The notes under the pieces: model-generated
Seen by the model: only the letters and a program-made list of their open reading frames with translations
The model's database searches: none
What the model was told of the DNA's origin: nothing
From: Chrysemys picta bellii
Lineage: Eukaryota > Chordata > Testudines > Emydidae
Reading direction: 5' to 3'
DNA length: 64,000 nt
NCBI RefSeq assembly: GCF_011386835.1
Contig: NC_088797.1
Location: 98,776,264 to 98,840,263 of the forward strand
Shown: piece after piece, positions 34,707-48,405 of the stretch
Layout: the number at the start of each line of letters is the position of its first letter
Numbering within the stretch: the first letter of the stretch is position 1
Program-made: the position numbers and the translations under genes

Positions 34707-37700
34707 GATTTTTCCCATGTAAGAAGAATTTAGGTGACATGGGGTGAAAATCTGGCTCTGTGAGAGTTTGCCATTTACTCAGCAGGATCAGGCTTTCATC
34801 CAAGGCTTATATTAGTGACCAAAACTAAGTAGGGAAGAATCTCATAGGTCACAGGGCCTAGAAAAATGTCTTCATATCCTTTTGGGAATTAGAGTGTTCT
34901 AAGAACATATATAATGGAGGATAATGATCCCCTTGTTCTAAGTGAAATGATGTCCTTAATTTGTTTTCTACATCTCTGTCCTCCATCTTGTCTTTTGTGT
35001 TTTACGTGTATGAAAGTGATTCCTGAATGAAGGATCCTAACTCGAATCTTTATAAAGGCTCAGTGCTGTTGGAAGACACTTCCCCGCCAGCCCTGCTTTA
35101 GAGGTTCTTTAGGTTAGATTTCAATCTGCATTAGACAATAAAAGGTATGTAAAAGTTTGTAGAGCTCCTTGAATACAAAAGTGAAAAGTACGTACAGTAA
35201 GTGGAAGCTTTCTTTTTGTGTGTGTTAAATTAAGTATGTAGGCTCAGGAGGCAGCATGAGATTTGTGCAGCTAAAAAATTTCTGGTTCAAAAATCCTGCT
35301 GAAGAAGTGACCTATTCATTTCATCTTTGTTTGTTTGCCTGCCTTCATGTAAGAGAAGGTGACTTGTGGTCTCATAGAATGCAGCTGGAAGTTATAGCTT
35401 TAGAAATACAGGACCAATTTCCTTGCTGGCATAAATATTGAAATCAGTAGAGAATTTGGGCCTCCAGTGCATCTTAATGGGACTGTAGGGTTCTTGAATA
35501 CTGCAAAATCCACCATACTGGTTGCTTCAAGGAGCTTGTCACTGGTATGCCATAATGACTGCTGAAGGAGCAAAGAGCAAATGTTGCCCTAGTGAAAAGC
35601 TCTGAATTCGCTGATTCTTCTACTGTACAATTAAGGGATTTGTTCCCTAACATTTTGAATGGGTTAAGAGATGAAAGTTATGAGCAGCATGAGTGTGTGT
35701 GGTGTGTGGGTGTGTTTTTTTTTGTTTTTTTTTTTTTCATCCTATGATATCGGTTTTGTAGAAATGGCTCCAGGAATGTAAGGTAACTAGATTTGCTTAA
35801 GTCAAGGAAAGATGAAACTCTGTCTGGGGTTTACTTGTGATTATCACAGGTGAAGAAGGTTAGTTAACAAATTAGTCTCAAGAAATGAGCAGGCCTCTTT
35901 GTTATAAAAGTGCAGCCAGTGTTCATTAACACTTCTCTCCTGAATGAGCCACCACAAGTGAATCTCTCCTTGGAGTTTCTTGTGAAGTATAAACAGATTA
36001 TAGATTTTTCCCCTCCAAAGTTCTCATTGTGCACAAAGGAGGATGATATGGCAGGACAAGGGCAATTTTGGTCTCCTCACTTCCTCATTAGTCCACTTCT
36101 GCTGGGATTACTGACCTTCCAAAACTGAGTAGCTTCCAACAGTTGTCACCTCTTGAAAGGGAAACAGTATTGTGGGAAGCTAATCAATTTCACTTAAACG
36201 ACATTGGTCTGAGATGTGGCAAGTGAATATTCAGACCTGGATTGGTTTAAGGTTTGATAACTTCAAGGACTGAGATCTAGTAAACTGTCAGGATTAGAAA
36301 TGGATGATTTGTCCCACTGGAATGCCTGGACTCTCCCATTTTCAGTGGCTCCCAGCTTTCATTTCTAGCTCTTGACAATAGCAAAGTACTGTATCCAACT
36401 TGATGATGATGGGTATATAAAAGGGATTTCTGAAATCTCTAAAGTATTATGGTTTTTCTTCCCTCCGAGGCCTGTATGATTGGATTTATAGTACAAACAG
36501 AGCGTGGTTTTACAGTACTATTTTTCATATCCCTTCATCTGTAACATTTTTTTAAAAAACTTTTTAAAAAGCAGTTCTTCCAAATATGTAGCTTTTTTAA
36601 AGTGAATTAGTCACAAACTTTCCACTGCTGCAGAATTGTGCTCTGTTGAAGCTTCTCCCTCCGCCCCTTTAAGGTACCAAAGCTTCTTAGCCCTCTGGTT
36701 GTGTAAAAAGCCACTCAGATGTGAACTAATCATGGGCTTCTGAATCTACAAACTTCCAGCCTCTGTCATGTGGATGACCTACTCCACTCATCTAAGGCTA
36801 CATCTACATTGGAGTTATGGGGGTGATGTGATTCCCATCTTGCATAGATAGGGACTTTCTCTAATATTAGGACAAATGTGAGGCGGTCCTATACAACTCC
36901 CACTGATTTCCTTGATCCATTGTTCACTCCCTGCTCAGTGCTAGGACTTGAGGTGGGGCTCTTTGACCCTGCACGTACAGCTGGACTCCCTGCTGTGAAA
37001 TTCATCTCTATTGGAGATCATCTCTCTTTCATAAAGTTGCAAAATGACCCCGGCTGCCTGCTTTGGGAAACTAACCACCTAGATTTGGGGGAATGGGGAT
37101 CAGATGATTTCTCATCCATGAGGATGTTTATAAGTAAATATATGTAATGCATATTATGGAAATGTGTAATATGACAACCTGCTGTGTGGATGGGTGTATT
37201 GGCTATACATCTTGTAGAATAATACAACAATTTATTGACCATGGGAGCTCTTCTGTGTTTGATTTGTATTTATTACCCTTTAAACAGGGCATCCATCAAA
37301 AATGTATTTTTAGTCAAATCTGGCATTTCTCCCACTTTGTGAATCATGGTCTGGGTGTTGTCACTGGCCATCTATATCTGGCCTCTGTCATGGGGCATAG
37401 CACTTGGGGGGGAGGGGGGAGAATAAGTACAAAGTTGCACAGAGAGCTGCAGGGGGGATAGACTTCCTGATTCATGTGTTTGGGTCATTTCAAGTCATTG
37501 AAAGCCTCTGGCTTGTCATGGGCAGCAAACCACAGCATGGCAGAGTCCATTAACTTATTAGGAGGTCCAGTTATTTTGTGGCCCACTCTTAGAACATACA
37601 TGGATTATTAAAATCCCTTCATCAGCATAGTCCTAAAAATAACAATAATTTGGCTGCTGCATGGATAGTCTACTGATTGTCTGTCCCAATTACAACAGGA

Positions 37701-40700
37701 AGCATTTAAGCAAAGAGTGAACTACTGGCAACTGTATAAATATAAGGAGACATTTCTTTGTAAATATTTAATTAAACATTAAAATAACCTTTCAAATTTT
37801 TGTACAATAAATGGTTCCGCAAACAGGCGAGGATTATAGTTCTGTAAGTATCATTTACTCAGTTCTGTAATCAAGGTAGAGATCTAATGGGGTATCTTAA
37901 AAGATTCACCCAAGTGAATTGTGGTGTTTTCATAGCAATCTAACACATGAATTGAATGCCTTCTAATGTACTTGTAAAAGAGTATCTTTTTGCAGACATG
38001 TACCACAGAGAATTTAAGCAAATGTGAAGGGTTTTGTACATTTTTTTGGCTTGGTAATTAGTAATTACCATTGAAAAGGAACACAATTCACACAAACTGA
38101 TCAGATGGTCAACATCTGGAATTTATACTGAACTTTCCAAGGTCTCAAATCTGGCTGTCCTCCAAGCCCTGAGCAAGGGGTAGAATATGTTTGCTTCTGG
38201 ATCAGCATGACTTAGAAATCTGACTCAGAATCAGTCTAGTTCCTAGCTCTCCTCCTACCCCTCTCCTCCCCTGTCCCTGGCTCTCAGGGTAGTGGTGACG
38301 TAATCTGCCCCCATGCCCACCCACTCTTCACCTACATCTGTGGGAGGGGGAGTAGTAGCCATGCAGAGTTTGCTCTTCTGTGATGCAGGCAAAAGAGAGA
38401 AGGGGTGCCATAGTGCTTGTTTTCACTAGAATTTTGTACTTCAAGTTTATTACAAACATGTTAACTACCTCAAGTTAATTGGCAAAGGCTAGTATGGACA
38501 TTTCCTGCACTCTTGATCCAGGTTACAAACATTTGGTTTTTACCCTCCAGTCGTCTCTGGGTAGAAAACTCTAATGAGACTGTTCCTTTATGCTCCCGCA
38601 CTCCCTTGTATTTGCATGTAAGTTTGTTTTGGCAATTGAAGTTTCAAAAGACCACTTTTATTTTCTCTGAGCAAAACTGGGTAGTTGCTACATCAAACAC
38701 TAGCTCATCCATCCTTGCTTGCAGTACAATCCTTCATCCTCTTCTGACTGGGTATGGGTGAATGTGTGCAGCACAAGTAGGCAACCTGGAAACATGTCTG
38801 TTATTCAATTCAATACAGCTGCTTTCCATGGAAAACTAATGAGGTTAAAAAAAGCTCATAGGATCAACTTAAGTGGCATTTACAAGAACAAAGCACATTT
38901 TTAAAGCAAATTGTTTCCAGTGTCAGACGGCATGGTGTGATCTTCAAAAATGAAGAATGAATATGAGCACGAAATCAGTAATTGTGTGCATACTACATTT
39001 TCTTTTCTGTGAATATTAACAAAATGCTGGCCTTTTTAGAGATGATCCTGTTGACTATTTGCAGTGGTGGCTCTTAGGGTACACTTAAATGAGATGACAA
39101 TGGTCAGCATCCCTGTCATCCAACCCCACTTCACATTCCATTACAGTGAATCCAGTTACATCGAATTTCCTGAGAGTAATGTTTTTATGGTCTCAGTACT
39201 ACCCAGCGTATTGGAGGGTAGTAAAAACACAGCTCAGTATGTAGGGGGGAATCCTGTTATACTGAATGATCACTTGGCAGTGCTGGTTATTCTATTAGAT
39301 GGATTCCTTTAAACTTTCACCATCTGTCCTGGCTTCTAATTATAAATGCAAAACCCGTAATTCACAAGTGTATCGTAAGAGGAAAATATAACTGATATCT
39401 CTGTATTGTGTGTTTGATTATTCAGTGCCTCTGTTTTCCTTTTTATTTAATACACTGCCTTTCCCCTGGTTTATGTATGGTGACTCCTTCATGGCAAACA
39501 TGCAAGAGATTAATTCTACTGTATTTGGGGGGAGGGGCAAGAAAGTGGTGCTGACCTCCTTTGTAAAGCACATTGAGATCTCTGTATAAAGGGATAGTGA
39601 TGGAATTGCCTGGGTAGCTTATTTCTAGAGGCCCTAAAGTTTTTTAGGTGCTAAGGTCTACTTCAGCCAGTGTCGGATGCTAAAAGAGGGTGGGGTGTGT
39701 GAGAAGGACAGATTGCTATTCTGTAGGCAGACAAACATTTGAAGTTACCAGATCCAGCAGCTAGGAAAATGTTCATCACATTTTTCTGTATTAAAACAAA
39801 CACCACCACACCTATACAGTACCTTTAGTGGTCTAGCCTTTATAGAGGCATATTTGCCTGTGCATAACACGCCTTCCTTCTTTTAAAGGTGTCAGCATAA
39901 GTAAGCTCAACAGTATATCATTGTCTCCCAGCTGGAGTGTTACTTTTAACTCATTGAACCCAGGCTGGGAATTAACCCTCGCAGTCCCAGGTTTCTGTCT
40001 GGATTGGTGAGGCCTCCTCATAAAGACACTGCTGGGGCATGGTGTAGCAATAGTCTGGAGTGCCTTCTAGAAACCCCTAAATGACTGCACGCTCCTTCCT
40101 TGTCATCCTTTTGGAAATGTACTTATCACATTAATTTAACATTATGCCCAGTGACTAATGTAACTAGAATTAATATTTTCTTTGGACATTGCAGTATACT
40201 TACAGTGTAACATATAACACTTTGATAAAAATGTGTATTCAAGTATAATGGTCTGGCTACAATGTGCTGGTGTAAGCCGATTACACACCTAAAAATGTTT
40301 AGGTTTGGCCCAAAATTTTAAACTGATGGTAGTCAAGGGGGTTTGAAATTAAGCAGGATAAATTTTGTCAACCCCTAATTTTGTAGTAGATGAAGTTCTC
40401 ATTGCATTTGTATTCTACCTTTTGTGGTCATTAAGTACCCTCTCTCAGTGGCTCTTCTGTTATATATATATTTTTTTGGTCCTCCAATCTTAAGAAGATT
40501 CATAGGTACTTTGTGACCCTAATATTTATAATCCAGATCATTACTTCTGCTGTTTTGGCCTCAATCTTCTTTCAAGAACTACAGTACACCCTAGTAGTGC
40601 CATGTCATGTCTTTTGCTCTTGCTATAATGTCTCCGTCCCTCATTCTGACAGGTAATTTTAGAAAGGTGTGTGGCAGGCTTCCATGCATCTGATTCCATG

Positions 40701-41089
40701 GGATGGTGAAGGGAGTGAGAGAGAACGCAGTTTGGGGGAATTGGAGGGGGCGGGGGGGGGGGGGGAGACAATTGTTAACTGTTTGGGTGCATGTTTGGGC
40801 ACTGATACCTATATTTAAAAATATTTCTACTAGTCAAGAATATGTGCAGTCATAGCAATGCAATCATGTAGAGAATCAACATTTCCATCCTTTAAGCAAA
40901 ATTATGAATATTTTTCAAAATCTCTTGTTGTTTTAATGCATTTTTCTACTGTTTTGATATAATTTTCCATCCTATGGTAGCTTGGAGATGCAATGTACAG
41001 ATTCTTTTATTCTTTTTAGTTTTTAAAAACTAATTCAGGAAAAACAAACCTAAAAATACAGGATATTTGCCAACATGGTACTTACATTA
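34707..41089. other. Intergenic, no gene recognised
   Basis: A 6.4-kb stretch without a supported gene. It contains T-rich runs at 35716-35737, a short repeat-like phrase 'aaggctacatctacattgga' at about 36793, a MIR/CORE-like tail 'aaagcacattgagatctctg' at about 39565, and a G run at 40750-40765. Short frames here match nothing I recognise. Confidence 0.4.
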
Positions 41090-41094
41090 TTAAC

Positions 41095-41320
41095 GAGGGC
41101 TACTAGCAAGTACACTGGCCTGGGATTCAGGAGGCCTGTGTTCTGTTCCCAGCTCTGCTACTGGCCTGCTGGATGACTTTGGGCAAGTCATTTTTTACTG
41201 TGTTCCTCCATTTCTCCATCTGTAAAATGGGGATAATGATACTAAGATCCTCTGTAAAGTGCTTTGGGATCTAAAAATGAAAAGCACTAAAGAGGTATAT
41301 ACCAAAACAGTATCATCATT
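41095..41320 (+). repeat. MIR-type SINE
   Basis: It contains 'gcctgggattcaggaggcct', a B-box-like 'tgttctgttcccagctctgc', the core 'gactttgggcaagtca', the phrase 'tctgtaaaatggggataatg' and the tail 'aaagtgctttgggatct'. The order matches MIR over more than 200 bp. Confidence 0.8.
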
Positions 41321-42632
41321 GCATATGAATGCATTGCTGTCACTTGGAATAACAAATATCACAAGCAAGTTACAAACACTTTACCTATGTAAACAAAACT
41401 AATTAGTCGGGCCCTGCTCCTTCAGTTTAAAAAGTATGAGCAGACTCCTGGACCAACGTGGAGCCCCACTGACTTCAGTGGGGCCACACATTGTAAAATC
41501 AGGATTTGACCTTTAGAGCCTGATCCAAAATCCTTTGAATCCAATGGGAGTTTTTCCACTGACTCTTAATGTGTTGGATCAGATGCTTAGTTGCTTATTC
41601 CAAAAGGTGAACAGAAACCTTCGTCATGAAACCTATTAGATTGATCTGTTGTTGTGACTGGCCAGTTGGTTGAGAGTGGTATACCAGCAAAATATGTCAA
41701 AATTATGCCTATTTATGTTTCTTCAGGATCGCTATCTTGGCAAGAGAGACTACTCACTCACAGCAGAAATCTCTTATGGATTAAAACTAGGGAACACTTT
41801 TTTTTTAGCTTGTTTGAACTAATCCAAATGAAGGAAACTCATTCCTGTTGTTGAAATACATATATTTCTCCAAGGGTCACAAACAAGTACTTCCCTAGCT
41901 AAAGGGAAACCTGTGAGCTATACTGAAGATAGCTGAGACCAACTGCTCCCAAAGCTAGCTGGTGCCTGTATATCCCCAACCTAATGTATCTACTTATTCA
42001 TAAGAATTTTTTTCCTCTGCTCCCGTCACACAATCTTTGTATTTAACTGTTTGTTTTACTCTACCTGGCTTTTGACATATTGTTTTACATTTTATTTTTC
42101 ATTGGGTTTTCTTTCCCCTCAGCTCCTTTTTTCAACTTTAGTAAATTGCAAACCCTAATTGGAATCTGAGATTAATGTTCAACCCCATGTTTTTCTACAC
42201 CTTTGAAATTTAGCCAAAATAAATTACTCTAAACATAAGTTTAATGACAGATACATAACCTGAAAGAATTATTTTATTTCAAGGAATGTTTATTTCAAAT
42301 GAAATTAATTCTATTTGTATATCTCAGCATGATTTAAAGACTCTTTTTTTTTTTTTTTTTTTTTTTTTTCTTCTGTGATCACAGATCAGACTTCTTTTCA
42401 GTAGATCAACCACAAAGTAGGGATACTGGTTCATTCTTAAATTGTTTATAGTAGGAAATATTTAAAATGACTTTTAGTAGGTCAGTGACCCAAAGAGTAT
42501 AAGAGGCTCTGTTATCAGTGATGAGAGATTGTTCAGTGGATAACTCCTCTAATTTATATTGCTATCTGCAAAAGAGGACTACTCCAACCAGGCCCCAAAT
42601 CACTTAATCACATGATTTGCTTTAATGAAACT
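41321..42632. other. Intergenic; poly-T tract
   Basis: No gene seen. About 41395-41590 resembles the repeat phrase at 10955-11062 ('gagcctgatccaaaatcctt'). A run of 26 T is at 42344-42369. Confidence 0.45.
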
Positions 42633-45335
42633 TCATAGATTGATAGACTATAAGGCCAGAAGGGACCACTGTGATCATATATTCTGCCCTCCTGTATGAC
42701 ACAGGCCATAGAACTTTCCTGAATTAATTTCTGTTTGAACTAGAGCTTATTTTTTAGGAAAAACATTGATCGCTTAATAGCCTTTAAAGTCAGAAGGAAT
42801 GTTTAGATGATCTAGTTTGACCTCCTGTATATCATAGACAATTAAATTTCACCCAGATACCCATATATTAAACTAAAACTTGGTGTAGACTAAAGTACTT
42901 CATTCCTCAGGAAACTAAACTCTTTGCCACAGGCACAGAACAGGAGACCAAGGTGCCACCAATGCTTGAGGCCCCTGCAATAGCAGGGAATTGATTATGT
43001 GAGAGATGCCTAGATAAGTGTCCAAAAGCCAGCCTTGATTTAATTTTCAGTGATGGTCAATCCACCACAATCCTTAGTAGGTTTGTTCCCATGGTTAATT
43101 ATCACAGTTTAAAAATATGCACTTTTATTTCCAGGCAGAATGTGTCTAGCTTCAGCTTCTGGCCATTGGGGAACTAAAATTTATACAAGATCCATGTATG
43201 TACTTACAGGTCACCCCTTAACCTTCTTTCTGTTAAGCTGAATAGATTGAGCTCTTTGAGCCCTTCACTGTAGGGCTTGTTTCCCAATCTATTAATGATT
43301 TTTGTGGCTTTCCTCTGTACCCTCCCCAACTTATCAAGATCCTTCTTGAATTGTAGATGTCAAACTGGTCTCCGTTCCAGCAGTGGTCTTACCAGTGCTA
43401 AATACACAGGTAATATAACTGCTGTATACCTACTAATGTCCCTGTATATACATCCAAGGATCATTGTCCCTTTTTGGACACAGTGTCACACTGGGAGCTT
43501 ATGTTCAGCTGATTGACTAGCATGAACCTGGAGTCTTTCAGAATTAGAGAATGGGAAACAGTGAGTATGGCAGACTTTTTTTGTTTCTAGATACATAATT
43601 TTAACTTTGGCCATGTTGACATACACTGTTACCCTTTTGACCTGAAGTGTTAGCCAAATTGGGGATGTTGCAGGTTGCTCCAGTTAGGAGGAGAAATTGA
43701 TGATTGCATCAGACAATGCCTGGTTGTATCGTCTTTATTTAAACTGGAGGAACCAAACAGGATAGCTTCTTTCTTCACAGCCCCAAGCTTCTTTAGCCAG
43801 AACCAGACCCAGAGGCTTTTTAGGGGCAACACACCATGCTTCTCCAGGCGCTGTCCATCTGTCTGTATCTCTCTCTTCCCCCTACTCATCCCGAGTCCCT
43901 TTGTGCTGCTGTCTCCTGCTTTTCTTACCTCACATCTGGGCAGACAATACCCAGAGAACGCTGCTGCTCATGTTCAAATTTCTGGGCACCTTTGTTTTGC
44001 CTCTGTTTTGGATGGAGACCTGCCTGTGCTTTAAGTTTGGAGACTATTATTTCAGTGTGGGTGGATGGGTGGTATCGTATGTGTGCGTGTATGGTGGGTT
44101 TTTTTTTTTCCCTTTGTCCTGAAGGAAAGGTGGTGGTGGTTACACCCAACCAATAACAGCAAGGTTTAACTTAGCCCACAACGGCATATCATTTGCTTGT
44201 GCTCAGCTGGCCAAATGATCCAATCTTTGTCATCTGCAAACTTGATGAGTGATTTTGTTTTCTTCCAGGTCATTGATTGATAAAGTTAAATAGTGTAGGG
44301 CCAAGAACATATCAGTTACTCCACTATTTTGGCCAGGATCAGGCTGACAGGGCAAAAATTACTTGCATCATCCCATTTACCTTTTAAAAATATTGGCACA
44401 ACAATTGCTTTCTTCCAGCCTCTGGGACTTCCTCAGTGTTCCAAGACTTATCGAAAATCAACATTAATGGTCTAATGAGCTCCTTGGTCAGCTTTTTTAA
44501 AACTCTCAGATCCAAGTTATTTGGAGCTGCTGATTTTAAAAAAGTCTAGCATTAGTAGCTGCTGTTTAACATGCTTCTAAGTTATTGTTGGAATAGAAAA
44601 ATATGTAATCCTAATCAGATATGTTCATATCATGGCTTTTTCCCAAACACAGAACAGTGTTGAACACTTCTCCCTCACCTGCATTATTTATAATTCTTCT
44701 ACTTCCATCAGTAATGTGCCAATACCATTGTTAGGATTCCCTTTGTTACTAACAGTGGTCGTCTTTTAAATAGTGCAGCCTTCTTTCTCAATTGCGGCTT
44801 TTTTGGAGGGCAGGGAAGCGGGTGGTGGGGCATTAGTAGTAAAATATTCTTAAACAGTACCCAATTGTCATTCACTTTTTATTCTCTTTAAGTTCTCTCC
44901 CACAGCTGATTTGGCACTCAACTTTTTTTGGAATTGGCTTTTTTTTTAAGCTGTGTATGTATATAATGTGCAAGAGAATAAAGTCATGATCACTTGCATC
45001 AAAGCGGCAACAGATCTTCTTTATCAGTTAGCATAATGCAGAATTCTATGTTGAATGCAATACTTGTTGAGTTAGGAAATTGTCAGCTATAATATTTTTA
45101 GAAATTACAAGGAAGTTTTAGTACTGACAGCATGAGACCTCCATCATATGTAACTCAGATTGAAGTCCCCCATGATAATGTAGCTTTTCCCTACACAAAA
45201 TAGGTCATCCTGTTCTCTAGTATGATTGGATGGTCTGTAGTCAACACCAACTAGTACCCCATCTCATGCTTTCAGTATTAGAACACTGACCCATAAGCAT
45301 TCAAGATAATCTGCTTCCAAGTTGTCAGGTAAACT
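42633..45335 (-). mobile_element. Long antisense CR1 LINE, old, interrupted by an LTR-like insert
   Basis: The plus strand begins 'catagattgatagactataa' and 'ggccagaagggaccac' (CR1 3' end). It then follows the reverse complement of ORF2 for about 2.2 kb: 'aaccttctttctgttaagct', 'gtgtcacactgggagcttat', 'tttgtcatctgcaaacttga' (the complement of the FADD-box region), 'ccaggtcattgattgataaa' and 'caggctgacagggc'. Near 45150 it reaches 'attgaagtcccccatgataa', which belongs to the N-terminal endonuclease half. Many stops and small deletions mark it as ancient, including loss of part of the region just upstream of the FADD box. It is the longest CR1 copy in the window and is split by an insert at about 43666-44158. 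Confidence 0.8.
43666..44158 (-). mobile_element. Probable solo LTR nested in the CR1 copy
   Basis: CR1 homology stops near 43640 and resumes near 44165 ('cacaacggcatatcatttgc'). The 493-bp insert starts TGTTGCAGG and ends CCAATAACA, giving the TGTT...AACA ends typical of LTRs. On the minus strand, AATAAA lies about 70 nt before the 3' end (near 43735), as in an R/U5 layout. The flanks do not show a convincing duplication. Long plus-strand frames inside it are not genes. Confidence 0.45.
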
Positions 45336-46315
45336 TAAAGCTAAGCACATGTTAACATACTGTGCTGAATTAGGACCATATTTAATTCACTGGGACTACT
45401 GAATGTATAAACTTAAGCAAGTGCATAAGACACAACTGCAGAAATAGACCCCCCACCCCTAATTTAGAAGGTTATCAATAGTGACTCTTGTCAGTTACCA
45501 TACCGTGATATGAAATAGCTATTGGTAAATGCTGACTTCCAATGGCAACCAGTGTAGGTAACTTGAAATGTATAGGTTAGAGAAGCTCACATGGTGTAAG
45601 TGAGCACCAGTGGATCTAAATCTGTCACCCTGCCTTGTTACAGTTATTCCCTAAGCTGTATACATAAATTATGTAAGAGCATGAATTTTAGGAGGTGAGA
45701 ATCTGTAAAAACTGAAATACGAATGCAATGGAATCAGAAAAAGGGAAGAGTGCAAGAAATGCAGATGTAAAGAAAATAGAAAAATATGTCCTTTTTTGTG
45801 TAAATAGTGGATGATCTAGTATCATTCTTTTCTATGCATTCCCCCACTGTACACCCATTCTTGCTTATCTTTCATCCCACGCAGTGTGGCAGACCTTAAA
45901 ATATCTGTGTGGATATGAAAGGTGTCAAAGTATTTATTTAGACATGAGAAAAATCAGCATAATTTGGTACTTGATTAAAGTTCTGTACTAGCTATACTGA
46001 CCAGCTCCTGGGCTTGATAATATAGAAATTACCTTATTGTACTAATTAACTATGTACAGTTTCTCTTGTAAATTAAATTCTGAACCTCATAGGGCTGCTT
46101 CCAACCAATTGCATATATGGCAAAAGGTTAATTGTTTTGTGAAAGGGGCACCTCTATGATTCCAGATATAAATGAAGAAAGTAATGAAATCCTTCTGTGG
46201 AAATTCACCTGCTTCACACTTGATGTGCCAAGTGTAAAACTTTTATGACACCCTGCTTTTCAAAGATATTTGTTGTTGTCAGATGCTACTGGTGTGGTGC
46301 TCTGCTTTCTCCTAT
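45336..46315. other. Intergenic, no gene seen
   Basis: AT-rich unique DNA without supported features. Confidence 0.45.
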
Positions 46316-47150
46316 GTTGATATCACTCGGCTGCGTGCGTGTGTTCCCTCTGTGTGCTGCCCCAGCTCTGCGCAGATAACTGACACAGCAGACCCGAAGA
46401 GAACCCCCAATAACCACAGAGTCTAGTAAGATGCAAAGTCACATCAACTAGGTTTGTTGTGACCTTGGACACAATTGCAGTTCCCCATAGATTACTTAGT
46501 CTACCGGGCATACTACGAGAAAGACAATGGACCCGGCTCAGTCAGTGGCGGGACTTTCCACTACCCCCTCGGCCGGACAAAGACACCACCCCAGGGATAC
46601 ATTCTTATACACAGGTACAAACAAGTTACACATCACTCCTGACGTATTGAGGTACAACCCCTCTACGCAGCAAGGTACAACCCCTCTACGTAGTAAGGCG
46701 CCGCCTCTCACCTTGTACATGTTGGTTCGAACAAAACAACACTATCCATCATATTCCCCTTTTGGCCCTGTCACTGGGATGGGTCAGCCTGTTCCTTGTT
46801 GTGTGTGGAATGTACAAGTATGCAAATTTTCTGATATCTGGTGTCCAGTACCTTTTAGGTATGTCTCTTTTTGCAGCATCAGCCCTTTCCTTGCCAGCTT
46901 CTGTGAGCAGGGCCTGCCTCTGGCTCACAGCTTAAGTTTGCTTTATGTTAGCAAAGTCTTGACCATTATTTTAGTTCAGGCCTTAGGCCTCATATCAAGC
47001 CTCTGATACCAAGTTTTATATCTCAGGGCCTCCTCTTACTACATTTGTATATGAGATGCCATTATTTTACAAACACACATACAATGCCTGAGTTGCTCCC
47101 CATGATACTCAAAATTGGTCTATTTTGATAGGGATGATGTCACAGGAATC
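46316..47150 (-). mobile_element. LTR-like repeat, antisense
   Basis: A block of distinctly higher CpG content begins at TGTTGATATCACTCGG and contains 'ggcgggactttccactaccc'. Its middle has two adjacent 23-24 nt copies of AGGTACAACCCCTCTACG (46650-46692). The right boundary is unclear and no terminal duplication is found. The sharp start with TGTT and the tandem duplication suggest a retroviral LTR read on the minus strand. Confidence 0.35.
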
Positions 47151-47189
47151 ATAAGGTATATGTTTCAGGTATGTATATAAGTGCAAGTA

Positions 47190-48405
47190 TCATAGAATCA
47201 TAGAATCATAGAATATCAGAGTTGGAAGGGACCTCAAGAGGTCATCTAGTCCAACCCCCTGCTCAAAGCAGGACCAATTCCCAGCTAAATCATCCCAGCC
47301 AGGGCTTTGTCAAGCCGGGCCTTAAAAACCTCCAAGGAAGGAGACTCCACCACCTCCCTAGGTAACGCATTCCAGTGTTTCACCACCCTCCTAGTGAAGT
47401 AGTTTTTCCTGATATCCAACCTGGACTTCCCCCACCGCAACTTGAGACCATTGCTCCTTGTTCTGTCATCTGCCACCACTGAGAACAGCCGAGCTCCATC
47501 CTCTTTGGAACCCCCCTTCAGGTAGTTGAAGGCTGCTATCAAATCCCCCCTCATTCTTCTCTTCTGGAGACTAAACAATCCCAGTTCTCTCAGCCTCTCC
47601 TCATAAGTCATATGCTCCAGACCCCTAATCATTTTTGTTGCCCTCCGCTGGACTCTTTCCAATTTTTCCACATCCTTCTTGTAGTGTGGGGCCCAAAACT
47701 GGACACAGTATTCCAGATGAGGCCTCACCAATGTCGAATAAAGGGGAACGATCACGTCCCTCGATCTGCTGGCAATGCCCCTACTTATACAGCCCAAAAT
47801 GCCGTTAGCCTTCTTGGCAACAAGAGCACACTGTTGACTCATATCCAGCTTCTCGTCCACTGTGACCCCTAGGTCCTTTTCAGCAGAACTGCTACCTAGC
47901 CATTCGGTCCCTAGTCTGTAGCAGTGCATGGGATTCTTCCGTCCTAAGTGCAGGACTCTGCACTTGTCCTTGTTGAACCTCATCAGGTTTTTTTCTGCCC
48001 AATCCTCTAATTTGTCTAGGTCCCTCTGTATCCGATCCCTACCCTCTAGTGTATCTACCACGCCTCCTAGTTTAGTGTCATCTGCAAACTTGCTGAGAGT
48101 GCAGTCCACACCATCCTCCAGATCATTAATAAAGATATTAAACAAAACCGGCCCCAGGACCGACCCTTGGGGCACTCCACTTGAAACCGGCTGCCAACTA
48201 GACATGGAGCCATTGATCACTACCCGTTGAGCCCGACGATCTAGCCAGCTTTCTATCCACCTTACAGTCCATTCATCCAGCCCATACTTCTTTAACTTGG
48301 TGGCAAGAATACTGTGGGAGACAGTATCAAAAGCTTTGCTAAAGTCAAGAAATAACACATCCACTGCTTTCCCCTCATCAAGTATATGTAGTTGCACAAG
48401 GGAAG
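47190..48405 (-). mobile_element. CR1 LINE, 5'-truncated, relatively young
   Basis: The plus strand opens with three copies of the CR1 3' octamer (CATAGAAT at 47191-47215) and 'agttggaagggacctcaaga'. It continues as the reverse complement of ORF2 up to about 48400, where homology ends within the reverse transcriptase. The open frame inside (separate entry) shows that this copy is much younger than the one at 42.6-45.3 kb. Confidence 0.9.
47285..48403 (-). CDS. CR1 ORF2, reverse transcriptase C-terminal two thirds (5'-truncated)
   Basis: An uninterrupted frame of roughly 370 codons ends at TAG 47285. CR1 ORF2 encodes the endonuclease and reverse transcriptase that copy the element's RNA at a nicked target. 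Here the endonuclease and the first reverse-transcriptase blocks are missing. Seen in order are [37 protein letters not shown], the catalytic FADDTKLGG box, [56 protein letters not shown], and the C-terminal [19 protein letters not shown]. The frame has no stop or frameshift. Without a 5' end or promoter it cannot mobilise itself. The first dozen residues of the open frame (from 48436) derive from flanking DNA. Confidence 0.85.
   Translation of the reverse strand, partial: SLVQLHILDEGKAVDVLFLDFSKAFDTVSHSILATKLKKYGLDEWTVRWIESWLDRRAQRVVINGSMSSWQPVSSGVPQGSVLGPVLFNIFINDLEDGVDCTLSKFADDTKLGGVVDTLEGRDRIQRDLDKLEDWAEKNLMRFNKDKCRVLHLGRKNPMHCYRLGTEWLGSSSAEKDLGVTVDEKLDMSQQCALVAKKANGILGCISRGIASRSRDVIVPLYSTLVRPHLEYCVQFWAPHYKKDVEKLERVQRRATKMIRGLEHMTYEERLRELGLFSLQKRRMRGDLIAAFNYLKGGSKEDGARLFSVVADDRTRSNGLKLRWGKSRLDIRKNYFTRRVVKHWNALPREVVESPSLEVFKARLDKALAGMI

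Noticed and set aside
43675..44156. Overlapping open frames on both strands
   Set aside because: They lie inside the probable solo LTR nested in CR1; frames on both strands at once indicate composition, not coding.
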